The notes under the pieces were generated by a model. It was not told where the DNA came from and did not search any database. It saw only the letters and a program-made list of their open reading frames with translations. This document shows positions 16,659-25,450 of a DNA stretch of 49,474 nt, piece by piece. Location of the stretch: contig JANQLZ010000144.1 in assembly GCA_028280325.1 (NCBI GenBank), forward strand, positions 1 to 49,474, written 5' to 3'. The DNA comes from Bacillota bacterium (GTDB lineage: Bacteria > Bacillota > UBA994 > PWPR01). A program made the translations under genes and the position numbers. Within the stretch, counting starts at the first letter, position 1, and every line of letters begins with the position of its first letter.

Positions 16659-17351
16659 TTGGCTGGTATGCCTGTGGGTTTGATTGCATTGGTAGTCGTA
16701 TCTATTTTAATCTTTTTTGGCATTGGCGAACGGGCTTTGGATAAGCTCTACCTCAGTGACAAGGCAGCCTTGCTGGTGATAGCTATTATGTTTGCAGGAA
16801 CCTTCATACCTGATATTCCTATAGCAGCTGGCATTGGCATAAACGTAGGTGGAGCTATTGTGCCGGTTTTACTGGGCCTCTATATTTTATATAGAACAGA
16901 TACTGCCAGGGAGCGATGGCGAGCGGTAATAGCTATTGTCATTACCAGTGGTGCAGTTTATCTGGCAAGCAGATATTTGCCTGCAGAAACAGAGACCATG
17001 TTTATTGAGCCCAATTATCTGTACGCTATCATTGCTGGTACTGTGGCTTATATCATTGGTCGGAGCAGAAGAGCTGCTTTTATAGCCGGTGTATTCTCAA
17101 TTATCATTAACGATCTAATATACTTAATTGAAATATATCGTCAAGGATTAGACAGCACTATAGTTTTAGGTGGTGCCGGGGTTTTTGATGCTACTGTTTT
17201 AGCTGGAATTCTGGCTGTTTTGTTAGCAGAAGTAATTGGCGAAACACGCGAACGATTTCGGATTAATAAAGAGCATAAGATGAAAAAAATTCATTCTGCA
17301 AGTTCTCTAGCAGCTTTGAAAGACGTTGACAAGGAGGATAAGCATGAATAA
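16659..17351 (+). CDS. DUF1614 family membrane protein
   Basis: Function unknown. The 230 residues hold about seven hydrophobic segments (for example 6-21, 36-54, 60-78, 92-105) and end in a basic tail of about 35 residues. I recognise it as DUF1614, a family common in spore-forming Clostridia. The best start is TTG 16659, eight bases after GAGGAG; a GTG at 16650 overlaps that site. Its last codons overlap the start of spoIIP by 8 bases, so the two are almost certainly co-transcribed, which suggests a role in sporulation. Confidence 0.78.
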   Translation: MAGMPVGLIALVVVSILIFFGIGERALDKLYLSDKAALLVIAIMFAGTFIPDIPIAAGIGINVGGAIVPVLLGLYILYRTDTARERWRAVIAIVITSGAVYLASRYLPAETETMFIEPNYLYAIIAGTVAYIIGRSRRAAFIAGVFSIIINDLIYLIEIYRQGLDSTIVLGGAGVFDATVLAGILAVLLAEVIGETRERFRINKEHKMKKIHSASSLAALKDVDKEDKHE

Positions 17352-18402
17352 GAAGGCATTGCTGTTGATTTTTATATTGCTGCTCCTACCCAGACCGACT
17401 GCTGCTACCAGTGAGTTCCTGGATGGCAGCTACTATATCGTTTACGACAATTATGAGAATGAGTTATTTGCAACCGGCAGCACGGTGGTGGTAGGTGACA
17501 TGTATCAATCGGCTGACGATTTTTTATATAAGGTTGTCAGGGTCGATGCTGACGAGAAAAAAGCCTGGGCCGAATTCCTGCATAAAGTCGAGTATGACCA
17601 GAAAGAATCCGCCATAGACGGAATGTTGCCGGTAGACGCCAGTGATGTCATTGTCGGAATATACCAAACCCATTCTTCTGAAAGTTATATTTCAGGCGAT
17701 GGTACTGAAAGCAAGAAAGGGAAGGGCGGCATAGTAGATGTGGGGCAGACCCTGGCTGATGAGCTGGAGAAAAACGGGATTAAGACGATCTTCTCAGATG
17801 ACGGGCATACCCCCCATGATGCCGGAGCCTATCAGCGCTCCCGGAGAACAGCAATGAGTCTGATTAAGAAGGGTGCTGATATCCTGGTTGATGTGCACCG
17901 CGACGCGATACCTGCCAAATATTACTCTACCAATGTTGATGGTGATAAGGTATCAAAAGTACGGTTAGTTGTTGGCAGACAGAACCCTAATCAAAATGCC
18001 AACAAAGAGTTTGCTCAAAAGCTGAAGCAGATAGCTGATGACAAATATCCAGGCCTGATTAAAGACATCTATTTTGCCAGAGGAGGCTATAACCAGGATC
18101 TGGGGCCGAGGACAATTTTAATCGAAGTAGGTTCACACAAGGTCAGTAAGGAACAGGCTAAAAAAGGTGCCGAGCTTTTCGCCGGGGTCATGGGCAGTTA
18201 CTTAGGCTCAAATCCCAACTTTAAAAATACTGGATCGACCAGATCAATAGCGTTTCTGGTTATTGGAACCCTGATTGTAATTGGAGCATTCATGTTTATG
18301 AACTATGGATCATGGGCCGGAATCAAGAAAAATGTGATCGAACCCAGCAGGAAGCGTTATGCTTCAGCCCTGGCCAGCTGGCGCAAACGCAAAGACGACT
18401 GA
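17344..18402 (+). CDS. spoIIP: stage II sporulation protein P (peptidoglycan amidase/endopeptidase)
   Basis: Part of the SpoIID-SpoIIM-SpoIIP machine that thins septal peptidoglycan and drives engulfment. Residues 1-21 are a signal peptide. The catalytic domain contains IYQTHSSESY (H110, E113), DVHRDAIP, and LIEVGSHKVS, all typical of SpoIIP. A membrane segment near residues 300-320 and a basic C-terminus follow; the latter is unusual, since Bacillus SpoIIP is anchored at its N-terminus. I start at ATG 17344, six bases after AAGGAGG, giving 352 residues. The N-terminal 80 residues before the amidase domain are not recognised. Confidence 0.87.
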   Translation: MNKKALLLIFILLLLPRPTAATSEFLDGSYYIVYDNYENELFATGSTVVVGDMYQSADDFLYKVVRVDADEKKAWAEFLHKVEYDQKESAIDGMLPVDASDVIVGIYQTHSSESYISGDGTESKKGKGGIVDVGQTLADELEKNGIKTIFSDDGHTPHDAGAYQRSRRTAMSLIKKGADILVDVHRDAIPAKYYSTNVDGDKVSKVRLVVGRQNPNQNANKEFAQKLKQIADDKYPGLIKDIYFARGGYNQDLGPRTILIEVGSHKVSKEQAKKGAELFAGVMGSYLGSNPNFKNTGSTRSIAFLVIGTLIVIGAFMFMNYGSWAGIKKNVIEPSRKRYASALASWRKRKDD

Positions 18403-18433
18403 TACCAGCAATTAAGATTAAAAATTTTCAAAC

Positions 18434-18492
18434 AAGAATCTATTAATGAAAAAGGTGCTTAACGGCAAGTTCTTCTTTATAGATTCTTTTTT
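18434..18492 (+). terminator. terminator after spoIIP
   Basis: A perfect 10-bp stem (AAGAATCTAT at 18434-18443, complement at 18479-18488) closes a 35-base loop that can fold further through CTT/AAG pairs, and ends in a T-tract. A possible extended -10 (TGATATTAT at 18496-18504) for the next gene lies right behind it. Confidence 0.62.
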
Positions 18493-18534
18493 CTGTGATA
18501 TTATGAATTACACTTACTTTGACGAGGTGGAAGA

Positions 18535-19860
18535 ATGAACTATGCTCTTATTGACAGTGTTAAATCAGCCAGTATAGCTGAGGAGCTGGGAATAAAAAAG
18601 GGGGATCTGTTGATCTCAATTAACGGACATTCGGTGGGAGACATCATCGATTATCTGATAGATACTGCGGACGAAGTGGTGGAGATAGCTGTTAAGCATC
18701 CTGACGATACTGAAACCGTATTCATGATAGAAAAAGAGTATGACGAGGATTTAGGCCTGCTCTTTAGTCCGTCAACTATTACACCGATTAAGAGATGTGC
18801 CAATAATTGCATGTTCTGCTTTATCGCCCAAATGCCCAAAGGGCTGCGTCGATCACTTTATTTAAAGGATGATGATTATCGTTTGTCTTTTTTGTCAGGC
18901 AGTTATATTAGCGGCACCAATCTTCAACAGCATGAGATTGACCGGATCAAAAGACTCAACCTCAGCCCCTTGTATATCTCCGTGCATCAAACGCAGGATA
19001 GAGGGATGTTAATCGGGCGGAATGATGATTTTAGTATTCTGAGCTTGTTACAGGATCTGAGCCAGAGTGGAATTTGCTTTCATACTCAAATCGTCCTATG
19101 CCCGGGACTAAATGATGGCAAAATACTGGTAAGAACTCTTCAGGACCTGTTATCTCTATTACCCAATCTGCTGTCAATTGCTATCGTTCCGGTTGGTTTA
19201 ACCAAGTTCAGAACTGGCCTTCCTGATCTGAGAAGCTTTAGCACAGCAGAGTCGCGAAATGTTGTCAACCTTACTGCAGATTATGGTGATAAACTGGTAA
19301 CAGAGCTGGGCCATAGAATTGTCTATGCCTCAGATGAATTCTATATAAAGGCCCAACTGCCAATACCTGCAGCATCTTATTATGAAAAATACGAGCAGCT
19401 GGAGAATGGGATTGGGATGCTGCGTCTTTTCAGCGATCAGTTCTCTGCTGGTTTGGATTTCAGGCAAAGTGAAATCAGGGCGGTCAATTTTAATCAAAAG
19501 CTGGTAATTGCCAGCGGCCGGCTTGCTGGTAGCTTCCTGACAGATTTACTGCAGCAGATTAAAGATCTTAATGACAGTTTTCGCTATCAGGTCATTGCCC
19601 TTGAAAACATGTTTTTTGGCCCGCTGGTCACCGTCGCAGGTTTAATTGTTGGAGAGGACTTAATGGAATATTTTAAAAAATTTGAGGATAAGTCTGCGCT
19701 GGTATTGATTCCTCGGAGCATGTTGCAATATAATTCAAACAGGTTCTTAGATGATATAACAATTCCAGAACTGGAAAAAGCTATTGGAATGAGTGTGCTG
19801 CCGGTTGACGTTGATGGTAGCTGTCTGTTGCAGACAATCATAGAAAAAGGTGTGATGTAA
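18535..19860 (+). CDS. radical SAM protein with PDZ-like and DUF512 domains
   Basis: Function unknown. Residues 1-65 resemble a PDZ domain (ASIAEELGIKKGDLLISING). A radical SAM core follows, with cluster cysteines C88, C92 and C95 in CANNCMFC. The unusual conserved stretch after it is FIAQMPKGLRRSLYLKDDDY. The C-terminal half is DUF512. This architecture is widespread in Clostridia directly upstream of der, as here: its stop codon overlaps the der start by one base. That coupling hints at a ribosome- or tRNA-related substrate, but this is inference. Length is 441 residues, normal for the family. Confidence 0.85.
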   Translation: MNYALIDSVKSASIAEELGIKKGDLLISINGHSVGDIIDYLIDTADEVVEIAVKHPDDTETVFMIEKEYDEDLGLLFSPSTITPIKRCANNCMFCFIAQMPKGLRRSLYLKDDDYRLSFLSGSYISGTNLQQHEIDRIKRLNLSPLYISVHQTQDRGMLIGRNDDFSILSLLQDLSQSGICFHTQIVLCPGLNDGKILVRTLQDLLSLLPNLLSIAIVPVGLTKFRTGLPDLRSFSTAESRNVVNLTADYGDKLVTELGHRIVYASDEFYIKAQLPIPAASYYEKYEQLENGIGMLRLFSDQFSAGLDFRQSEIRAVNFNQKLVIASGRLAGSFLTDLLQQIKDLNDSFRYQVIALENMFFGPLVTVAGLIVGEDLMEYFKKFEDKSALVLIPRSMLQYNSNRFLDDITIPELEKAIGMSVLPVDVDGSCLLQTIIEKGVM

Positions 19861-21182
19861 TGTTACCAGTTGTAGCTTTAATTGGCCGGCCTAATGTCGG
19901 AAAATCGACCCTGTTCAACAGGTTTGTCGGTTACCGGCATGCTATAGTAGAAGATACTCCAGGAGTAACCAGGGACAGGCTTTATGCAGACTGTGAGTGG
20001 CAGGGAGCTAAATTTACAGTTATTGATACTGGCGGCATCAACTTTAGTGATGAGCCATTAGTAGAAGATATCCGCTATCAGGTAGATATTGCGGCTGAAG
20101 AAGCCGATGTACTGGTATTTGTAGTGGATGGGCGAGAAGGGATTAATCCTTTAGACCAGGAAATTGCCGATTATCTGCGGGGTAAAAAGCGCCCGGTGAT
20201 TATTGCCTGCAATAAAGTGGATACTTTAGAACTCGCTGATGAGATGTATGAGTTTTATAATCTGGGGTTTGAGCATATTTTACCTATCTCAGCTGCCAAT
20301 GGCCAGGGAACTGGCGATTTACTGGATGTCATTGTTGAGAAAATGCCATTCAAAGTCAAGGCAGATGAAGATGATGACAGTTTGAAGATAGCCATTGTTG
20401 GTAAACCAAATGTTGGCAAATCATCTTTAACCAATAAGCTGCTGAGGAAGGATAGAGCTATTGTCAGCGATATACCCGGAACTACTCGCGATTCCATCGA
20501 TACCAAATTTACTTATAACAAGAGAGAGATAGTTTTAATAGATACAGCAGGTTTAAGGCGCAAAGGAAAGATCAAGGGAGATTTAGAGCGATTCAGTGTC
20601 AGCAGAACCCTTAATGCTGTGGACCGCTGTGATATTGCGCTGATTATGATCGATGCAGTCAGCGGCCTGTCTGAACAGGATAAAAAAATTGCCGGATACG
20701 CCCACGAAAAAGGACGAGGATGTATTCTGGTGATCAATAAATGGGATCTGTTGGAGAAGGATGAGCACACCTTGGAGAAGTTTAGAAAAAAGACTTATGC
20801 CAATCTGCCTTTTTTAAGATTTGCCCCAATGGTTTTTATATCAGCCAAGACCGGGCAGCGGTTGCCTGCGCTGCTGGAACTGATTGAGTTTGTGGCTGAA
20901 CAGCAGAGTATCAGAATACCTACTGGAACCCTCAATACCATCATGGAAGAGGCAACCTTTATGACGCCACCGCCAAGCAGCAAAGGACGTCAGCTACGGA
21001 TCTTATACTGTACTCAAACAGGGATTAAACCGCCGATGTTTGTTTTATTCGTCAATAATAAGAATCTAATGCATTTTTCTTATTTGCGTCATTTGGAAAA
21101 TGTCATCAGAAATATATACGGTTTTACCGGCACGCCCATTAGGTGGAAAATTAATGAGCGATCAAGGAGTGGAGATAGATAA
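19860..21182 (+). CDS. der: ribosome assembly GTPase Der (EngA)
   Basis: Essential double-GTPase in assembly of the 50S ribosomal subunit. The first P-loop is residues 9-17 (GRPNVGKST) and the second 181-189 (GKPNVGKSS). Each domain has its DTxG (DTGG, DTAG) and NKxD (NKVD, NKWD) motifs. A C-terminal KH-like domain ends the 440 residues. Start and stop overlap the neighbours by one base (TAATG), so DUF512-der-gpsA is translationally coupled. Confidence 0.97.
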   Translation: MLPVVALIGRPNVGKSTLFNRFVGYRHAIVEDTPGVTRDRLYADCEWQGAKFTVIDTGGINFSDEPLVEDIRYQVDIAAEEADVLVFVVDGREGINPLDQEIADYLRGKKRPVIIACNKVDTLELADEMYEFYNLGFEHILPISAANGQGTGDLLDVIVEKMPFKVKADEDDDSLKIAIVGKPNVGKSSLTNKLLRKDRAIVSDIPGTTRDSIDTKFTYNKREIVLIDTAGLRRKGKIKGDLERFSVSRTLNAVDRCDIALIMIDAVSGLSEQDKKIAGYAHEKGRGCILVINKWDLLEKDEHTLEKFRKKTYANLPFLRFAPMVFISAKTGQRLPALLELIEFVAEQQSIRIPTGTLNTIMEEATFMTPPPSSKGRQLRILYCTQTGIKPPMFVLFVNNKNLMHFSYLRHLENVIRNIYGFTGTPIRWKINERSRSGDR

Positions 21183-22192
21183 TGTTCAGAGAAGTTGCAG
21201 TAATCGGTGCTGGAGGATGGGGAACGGCATTGAGTATAGTTTTAGCAGAAAACTTTAGAACAGTACATATCTGGGCCAGAGAAACAGAGGTCTGTGAGTC
21301 GATTAATAACAGCAGCTACAATCAAACGTTCCTGCCAAAAGTTAAAATGCCAGCCAATATCAGGGCAACCCAGGATATCGCCGAAGCAGTTAAGCAAAAG
21401 GATTTACTGGTGTTTGCTGTGCCATCGGCATACCTTAGCGAAATTATAGCCCTGGTTAAACCCCACATAGCTGTTGACACAGTTATTGTCAATGTAGGCA
21501 AGGGGTTTGACCCCGGCACCAAAAAACGTCTGAGTGAGATTATTAAACAGAGTTTTCCCGGTAATGATTTTGCAGTCTTATCCGGTCCCAATCATGCCGA
21601 GGAGACCGGTAAGAAAATACCCTCTGCCACGGTAATAGCGGCAGAAAAAAAGGAAATAGCAGAGCAGCTGCAGGATTCATTTATGACCAGCTATTTCCGA
21701 GTTTATACCAGCACTGATATTGTCGGAGTAGAGCTTGGCGGGGCGCTGAAAAATATAATCGCTTTAGCTACCGGCGTACTTGATGGACTGAACTTTGGAG
21801 ACAACACCCGGGCTGCCCTGATGACCAGAGGGCTGTCAGAAATAACCCGCCTGGGAATGGCGATGGGTGCCCAGACCATGACTTTTGCCGGCCTTTCCGG
21901 GGTAGGAGACCTGATAGTCACCTGTACCTCGATGCACAGTAGAAACCGACGGTGCGGTATCGCTATTGGGCAGGGCACCTCACTGCAGAATTATTTAAAC
22001 CAAACCAAAATGGAAGTAGAAGGGGTAGGGGCCTGTAAATCAGCTTATTATTTGGCCCAAAAATATAATATCAGAATGCCGATTACTACCGCACTGTACC
22101 AGGTGCTGTACGAAGATTTAAAGCCTGAGGCAGCAGTAAAGGTACTAATGACTGGCGATAAGCGCCATGAGATAGAGGATATAGCTTTTTGA
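21182..22192 (+). CDS. gpsA: glycerol-3-phosphate dehydrogenase [NAD(P)+]
   Basis: Reduces dihydroxyacetone phosphate to sn-glycerol 3-phosphate, the phospholipid backbone. The dinucleotide site GAGGWGTA is at residues 9-16. Other signatures are LSGPNHAEE, the ELGGALKNIIALATGVLDGL segment containing the catalytic lysine, and GLSGVGDLIVTCTS. Length is 336 residues. It overlaps der by one base and precedes spoIVA, an order also found in Bacillus. It supplies substrate for PlsC and PgsA, both in this window. Confidence 0.96.
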   Translation: MFREVAVIGAGGWGTALSIVLAENFRTVHIWARETEVCESINNSSYNQTFLPKVKMPANIRATQDIAEAVKQKDLLVFAVPSAYLSEIIALVKPHIAVDTVIVNVGKGFDPGTKKRLSEIIKQSFPGNDFAVLSGPNHAEETGKKIPSATVIAAEKKEIAEQLQDSFMTSYFRVYTSTDIVGVELGGALKNIIALATGVLDGLNFGDNTRAALMTRGLSEITRLGMAMGAQTMTFAGLSGVGDLIVTCTSMHSRNRRCGIAIGQGTSLQNYLNQTKMEVEGVGACKSAYYLAQKYNIRMPITTALYQVLYEDLKPEAAVKVLMTGDKRHEIEDIAF

Positions 22193-22272
22193 GTTTGAGA
22201 TGATTGTTGATCTGAGGTTTGTCGTCCAATAGACATTAGATTTAGAACTGAATAGATATATTATTGTGTAAG

Positions 22273-22299
22273 AAATCCGTTTTAACCGGATTTTTTTTT
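22273..22299 (+). terminator. Rho-independent terminator after gpsA
   Basis: AAATCCG at 22273-22279 pairs with CGGATTT across a loop that can add GTT/AAC pairs. Nine or more Ts follow. It ends the DUF512-der-gpsA operon. Confidence 0.85.
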
Positions 22300-22395
22300 G
22301 GCTAACAGTATTTTCGTCCAACCTTTTGCATATTAGTTAACAGGCTCAATAATAACATGATATCGTTTAGTAAGTTTCAGGGAGGGGACAAATTA

Positions 22396-23868
22396 ATGGA
22401 TCAACTGTTTAGAGATTTAATTCAACGCACTGGTGGTGATATCTACCTAGGCGTTGTAGGTCCTGTAAGGACAGGAAAATCTACTTTTATTAAAAAATTT
22501 ATGGAGCTTTTTGTGATTCCGGAGATTAATGATAAATTAGAACTCGAAAGGGCAACAGATCAATTACCACAGAGCGGTACTGGTAAGATGATTATGACTA
22601 CTGAACCTAAATTTATACCTGAAGAAGCAATTGAAATTGAGCTTCAAGATAACACTAAAATGCGTGTTAGACTAGTTGATTGCGTAGGGTATATGATAGA
22701 TGGAGCTCAGGGGTATGAGGATGACGATGGTCCACGCATGGTTATGACTCCATGGTTTGAAGAACCTGTTCCTTTTGCAGAAGCTGCTGAAATTGGTACT
22801 GAAAAAGTTATGCGCGAGCATTCAACAATAGGAGTAGTTATAACAACAGATGGAACGATTGTCGATATAGAAAGAGAAAACTACATCCCTGCTGAAGAGA
22901 AAATTATCAGTGAAATGCAACGGATCAGGAAGCCGTTTGTAGTAATTTTAAACTCTACTGATCCAGACTCTGAAGAATCTAAAGAACTGCAACAGGAGCT
23001 TGCTGAAAAATACCAGGTATCCATTATACCAGTAGATGTCAGTAACATGGGCAATGAAGAGATGTATAAGATATTTCAGGAGGTATTGTACGAGTTCCCG
23101 CTTCATGAAATCAATATATCCTTGCCGAACTGGTTGGAAAAATTACCTAAGAAACATTGGCTTTCAAAAAAGATCCATGAACATGTCAGTACCTCGAGCT
23201 ATCAGGTTAACACAGTGAGAGATATTTTGGGAATATCTGAAAAACTGTTGGGGATAGACTACATATCTGATGTAATACTTGAAGAATTGCAGCTCGGTGA
23301 AGGCATTGCCAACATTAAAATTTGCATGCCACAAAGCCTTTTCACCCAGATATTGAACGAAATTACTGACCTGAATCTGGAATCAGTAGATGATTTAATA
23401 CCTCACTTATATGATTTGGTTGCAGCCAAAAGAGAATACGACCCCATAAAAGAAGCCGTGCTGTCTGCCAGGAAAATGGGTTATGGAATAGTTCCTCCCC
23501 ATTTGACAGAAATGCTGTTAGAGGAACCGGAAATTATTCGGCAGGGCAACAGATTCGGGGTGAGATTAAAAGCCAGTGCTCCGTCATATCACATTGTCAA
23601 AGTTGATGTTGAATCAGAGGTTGCACCGATAATTGGCTCCGAAAGACAAAGTGAAGAATTGATAAAATACCTGCTTGATGAATTTGAAGCCAGTCCGCAG
23701 CGGCTGTGGGAATCAAATATTTTTGGTAAATCACTGCAAACCCTGGTGGAAGAGGGTATCCAAAAGAAGCTGTTCAATATGCCGGAAAATGCCAGAGATA
23801 AATTGCGAGAGGCACTGGAAAAGATTATTAACGAAGGCAGCGGCGGCTTAATCGCAATTATTCTATAA
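22396..23868 (+). CDS. spoIVA: stage IV sporulation protein A (spore coat morphogenetic ATPase)
   Basis: Mother-cell ATPase that polymerises on the forespore surface and forms the basement layer of the coat. The Walker A motif is at residues 22-30 (GPVRTGKST), followed by KKFMELFVIP. The C-terminal EGSGGLIAIIL matches the tail needed for anchoring. Starting at ATG 22396, eight bases after GGGAGGGG, gives 490 residues against 492 in Bacillus. A GCATATT at 22328-22334 resembles a sigma-E -35 box, but no good -10 follows at the right distance, so the expected sigma-E promoter is unproven. Confidence 0.96.
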   Translation: MDQLFRDLIQRTGGDIYLGVVGPVRTGKSTFIKKFMELFVIPEINDKLELERATDQLPQSGTGKMIMTTEPKFIPEEAIEIELQDNTKMRVRLVDCVGYMIDGAQGYEDDDGPRMVMTPWFEEPVPFAEAAEIGTEKVMREHSTIGVVITTDGTIVDIERENYIPAEEKIISEMQRIRKPFVVILNSTDPDSEESKELQQELAEKYQVSIIPVDVSNMGNEEMYKIFQEVLYEFPLHEINISLPNWLEKLPKKHWLSKKIHEHVSTSSYQVNTVRDILGISEKLLGIDYISDVILEELQLGEGIANIKICMPQSLFTQILNEITDLNLESVDDLIPHLYDLVAAKREYDPIKEAVLSARKMGYGIVPPHLTEMLLEEPEIIRQGNRFGVRLKASAPSYHIVKVDVESEVAPIIGSERQSEELIKYLLDEFEASPQRLWESNIFGKSLQTLVEEGIQKKLFNMPENARDKLREALEKIINEGSGGLIAIIL

Positions 23869-23906
23869 CTAAAATTAACAAAAGCTAACAGGGTTAGCCA
23901 CAACCC

Positions 23907-23936
23907 AGCCACCTTAATCGGTGGCTTTGAATTTTT
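23907..23936 (+). terminator. terminator after spoIVA
   Basis: Perfect 7-bp stem (AGCCACC at 23907-23913, GGTGGCT ending 23926) with a 6-base loop, then TTGAATTTTT. The T-tract is interrupted but adequate. Confidence 0.72.
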
Positions 23937-23949
23937 AAATAAACAGCAG

Positions 23950-23978
23950 TACCTCCTGATGGCTTAAGGCATACCATA
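23950..23978 (+). promoter_or_regulatory. sigma-K-type (late mother cell) promoter of dpaAB
   Basis: TACC at 23950-23953 with the core AC, a 16-base spacer, and CATACCATA at 23970-23978. This fits the sigma-K consensus (AC, 16-17 bases, CATANNNTA). The predicted start near 23985 gives a leader of only about 15 bases. The spoVF (dpa) operon of Bacillus is sigma-K dependent, so biology and sequence agree. Confidence 0.68.
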
Positions 23979-23999
23979 TAGTATGAGAATTGAAAGAAG

Positions 24000-24848
24000 G
24001 TGAGTGCAGTATTAAACCATACACTGGGAGTAATTTATGATGATCACAGATATAAATACATGATATATGAACTTTTAAAATTGGGTTACTTAATAAATGT
24101 TCTGGGTGCTCCTGAACTACAAAGCCATGAAAATTTAATAATTCTCAACAATGGAGAAGAACTGCCGGATAAGCTTACAGCTGTCATCTTACCTGTCAGA
24201 GGGCTGGAGGGCGATTACTCCGGAATTAGCAGATGGAGCAATAAAAAATGGTGTTTTAAGGCCGATTATTGGGACAAAAACGAAGAATCAAGCAAGTATA
24301 TAAGTGTTATCCAAAAGCAAAAAATTAACATGCAAAGCATACTTTTAAATAATGATGAGGTATACGCCAATAAAAATGCGGTGCTTACGGCTGAAGGCTC
24401 TATTGCCGCATTAATGGAGGTATCAGAGCAATCGCTGCGGGGTACCTGTAGCTATGTACTGGGTTATGGCCGCTGTGGGAAAGCGTTAGCACGATTATTG
24501 GAGGGTTTTAACGTCAATGTGACAGTTGTAGCCAGAAGGGCTGCCTCCTGTTCAGAGGCCTGGAGAGATGGCTTCAGGGTTATTGACTACTTTTCGTTCG
24601 CTAAGGAAATACAGCGAGCTGATTCCATCTTCAATACAGTGCCTGCTCTAATCTTATGTGAATGTGTTTTGAGAAAAATGAGCAAAAAGACAATTATTAT
24701 TGATATCGCTTCAAAGCCCGGTGGAACCGACTTTGAAATTGCAGATCAATTAGGAATAAGGGCTATGCTGCTACCGGGGATTCCCGGTAAATATGCCCCT
24801 GAAACTGCTGGAAAAATAATGGCTGAATGTATCCATAATTTAATATAG
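24000..24848 (+). CDS. dpaA: dipicolinate synthase subunit A
   Basis: With DpaB it oxidises dihydrodipicolinate to dipicolinic acid in the mother cell, for import by SpoVA. A Rossmann motif YVLGYGRCGKAL (core G155-G160) follows the N-terminal domain, with LPGIPGKYAPETAG near the C-terminus as in other DpaA proteins. Length is 282 residues, slightly short of about 297. The GTG at 24000 is the only usable start, since a TGA stop lies three codons upstream. However, it overlaps the GAAAGAAGG ribosome site, so initiation may be inefficient or the true codon unusual. Confidence 0.9.
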   Translation: MSAVLNHTLGVIYDDHRYKYMIYELLKLGYLINVLGAPELQSHENLIILNNGEELPDKLTAVILPVRGLEGDYSGISRWSNKKWCFKADYWDKNEESSKYISVIQKQKINMQSILLNNDEVYANKNAVLTAEGSIAALMEVSEQSLRGTCSYVLGYGRCGKALARLLEGFNVNVTVVARRAASCSEAWRDGFRVIDYFSFAKEIQRADSIFNTVPALILCECVLRKMSKKTIIIDIASKPGGTDFEIADQLGIRAMLLPGIPGKYAPETAGKIMAECIHNLI

Positions 24849-24865
24849 AGGGGGCAAAGATTATT

Positions 24866-25435
24866 ATGAGAATTGGCTTTGCGTTAACAGGATCATTTTG
24901 CACTTTTTCGAATACTGTACCCTTTATTATAGGATTAAAAGAGTTGGGCTATGATATAGTACCAATTATGAGTGATAATGTATATAATATAGATACAAGA
25001 TTTGGCTCTGCATTATCTTGGCGTAGCCGTATAGAAGATATCACCGGCCGGGAAATTCTGCATACCTTACCTCAGGTCGAACCGATTGGACCTGACAAAC
25101 TGTTAGATGTACTGGTCATTGCACCCTGCACCGGGAATACTATTGCCAAACTGGCAAATGGGATTACTGATACCCCGGTAGTCATGGCCTGCAAATCCCA
25201 ATGGAGAAATCAAAGACCTGTAGTTATCGGCATTTCAACAAATGACGGTTTAGGTATTAATCTGAAAAATATAGCGGTATTACTGGCTAGTAAAGATACT
25301 TTTTTTATACCTTTCGGGCAAGATAAACCCTTTGAAAAGCCTAAATCTTTGGTTGCTGATTGGTCACTGCTGCCGTCAACAATTGAAGCTGCCAGCATGA
25401 ATCAGCAGTTACAGCCATTACTATTAACCTATTAG
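24866..25435 (+). CDS. dpaB: dipicolinate synthase subunit B (flavoprotein family)
   Basis: Partner of DpaA with the fold of flavin-binding decarboxylases. The N-terminus GFALTGSFCTF and the motif VIAPCTGNTIAKLANGITDT at about residues 76-95 are diagnostic. A second signature is the late KNIAVLLASKDTFFIPFGQD. Length is 189 residues. ATG 24866 follows GAGGGGG, 17 bases after dpaA. It is co-transcribed with dpaA and probably the aspartate kinase 15 bases downstream. Confidence 0.94.
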   Translation: MRIGFALTGSFCTFSNTVPFIIGLKELGYDIVPIMSDNVYNIDTRFGSALSWRSRIEDITGREILHTLPQVEPIGPDKLLDVLVIAPCTGNTIAKLANGITDTPVVMACKSQWRNQRPVVIGISTNDGLGINLKNIAVLLASKDTFFIPFGQDKPFEKPKSLVADWSLLPSTIEAASMNQQLQPLLLTY

Positions 25436-25450
25436 ATAAGGATGCTTGCA

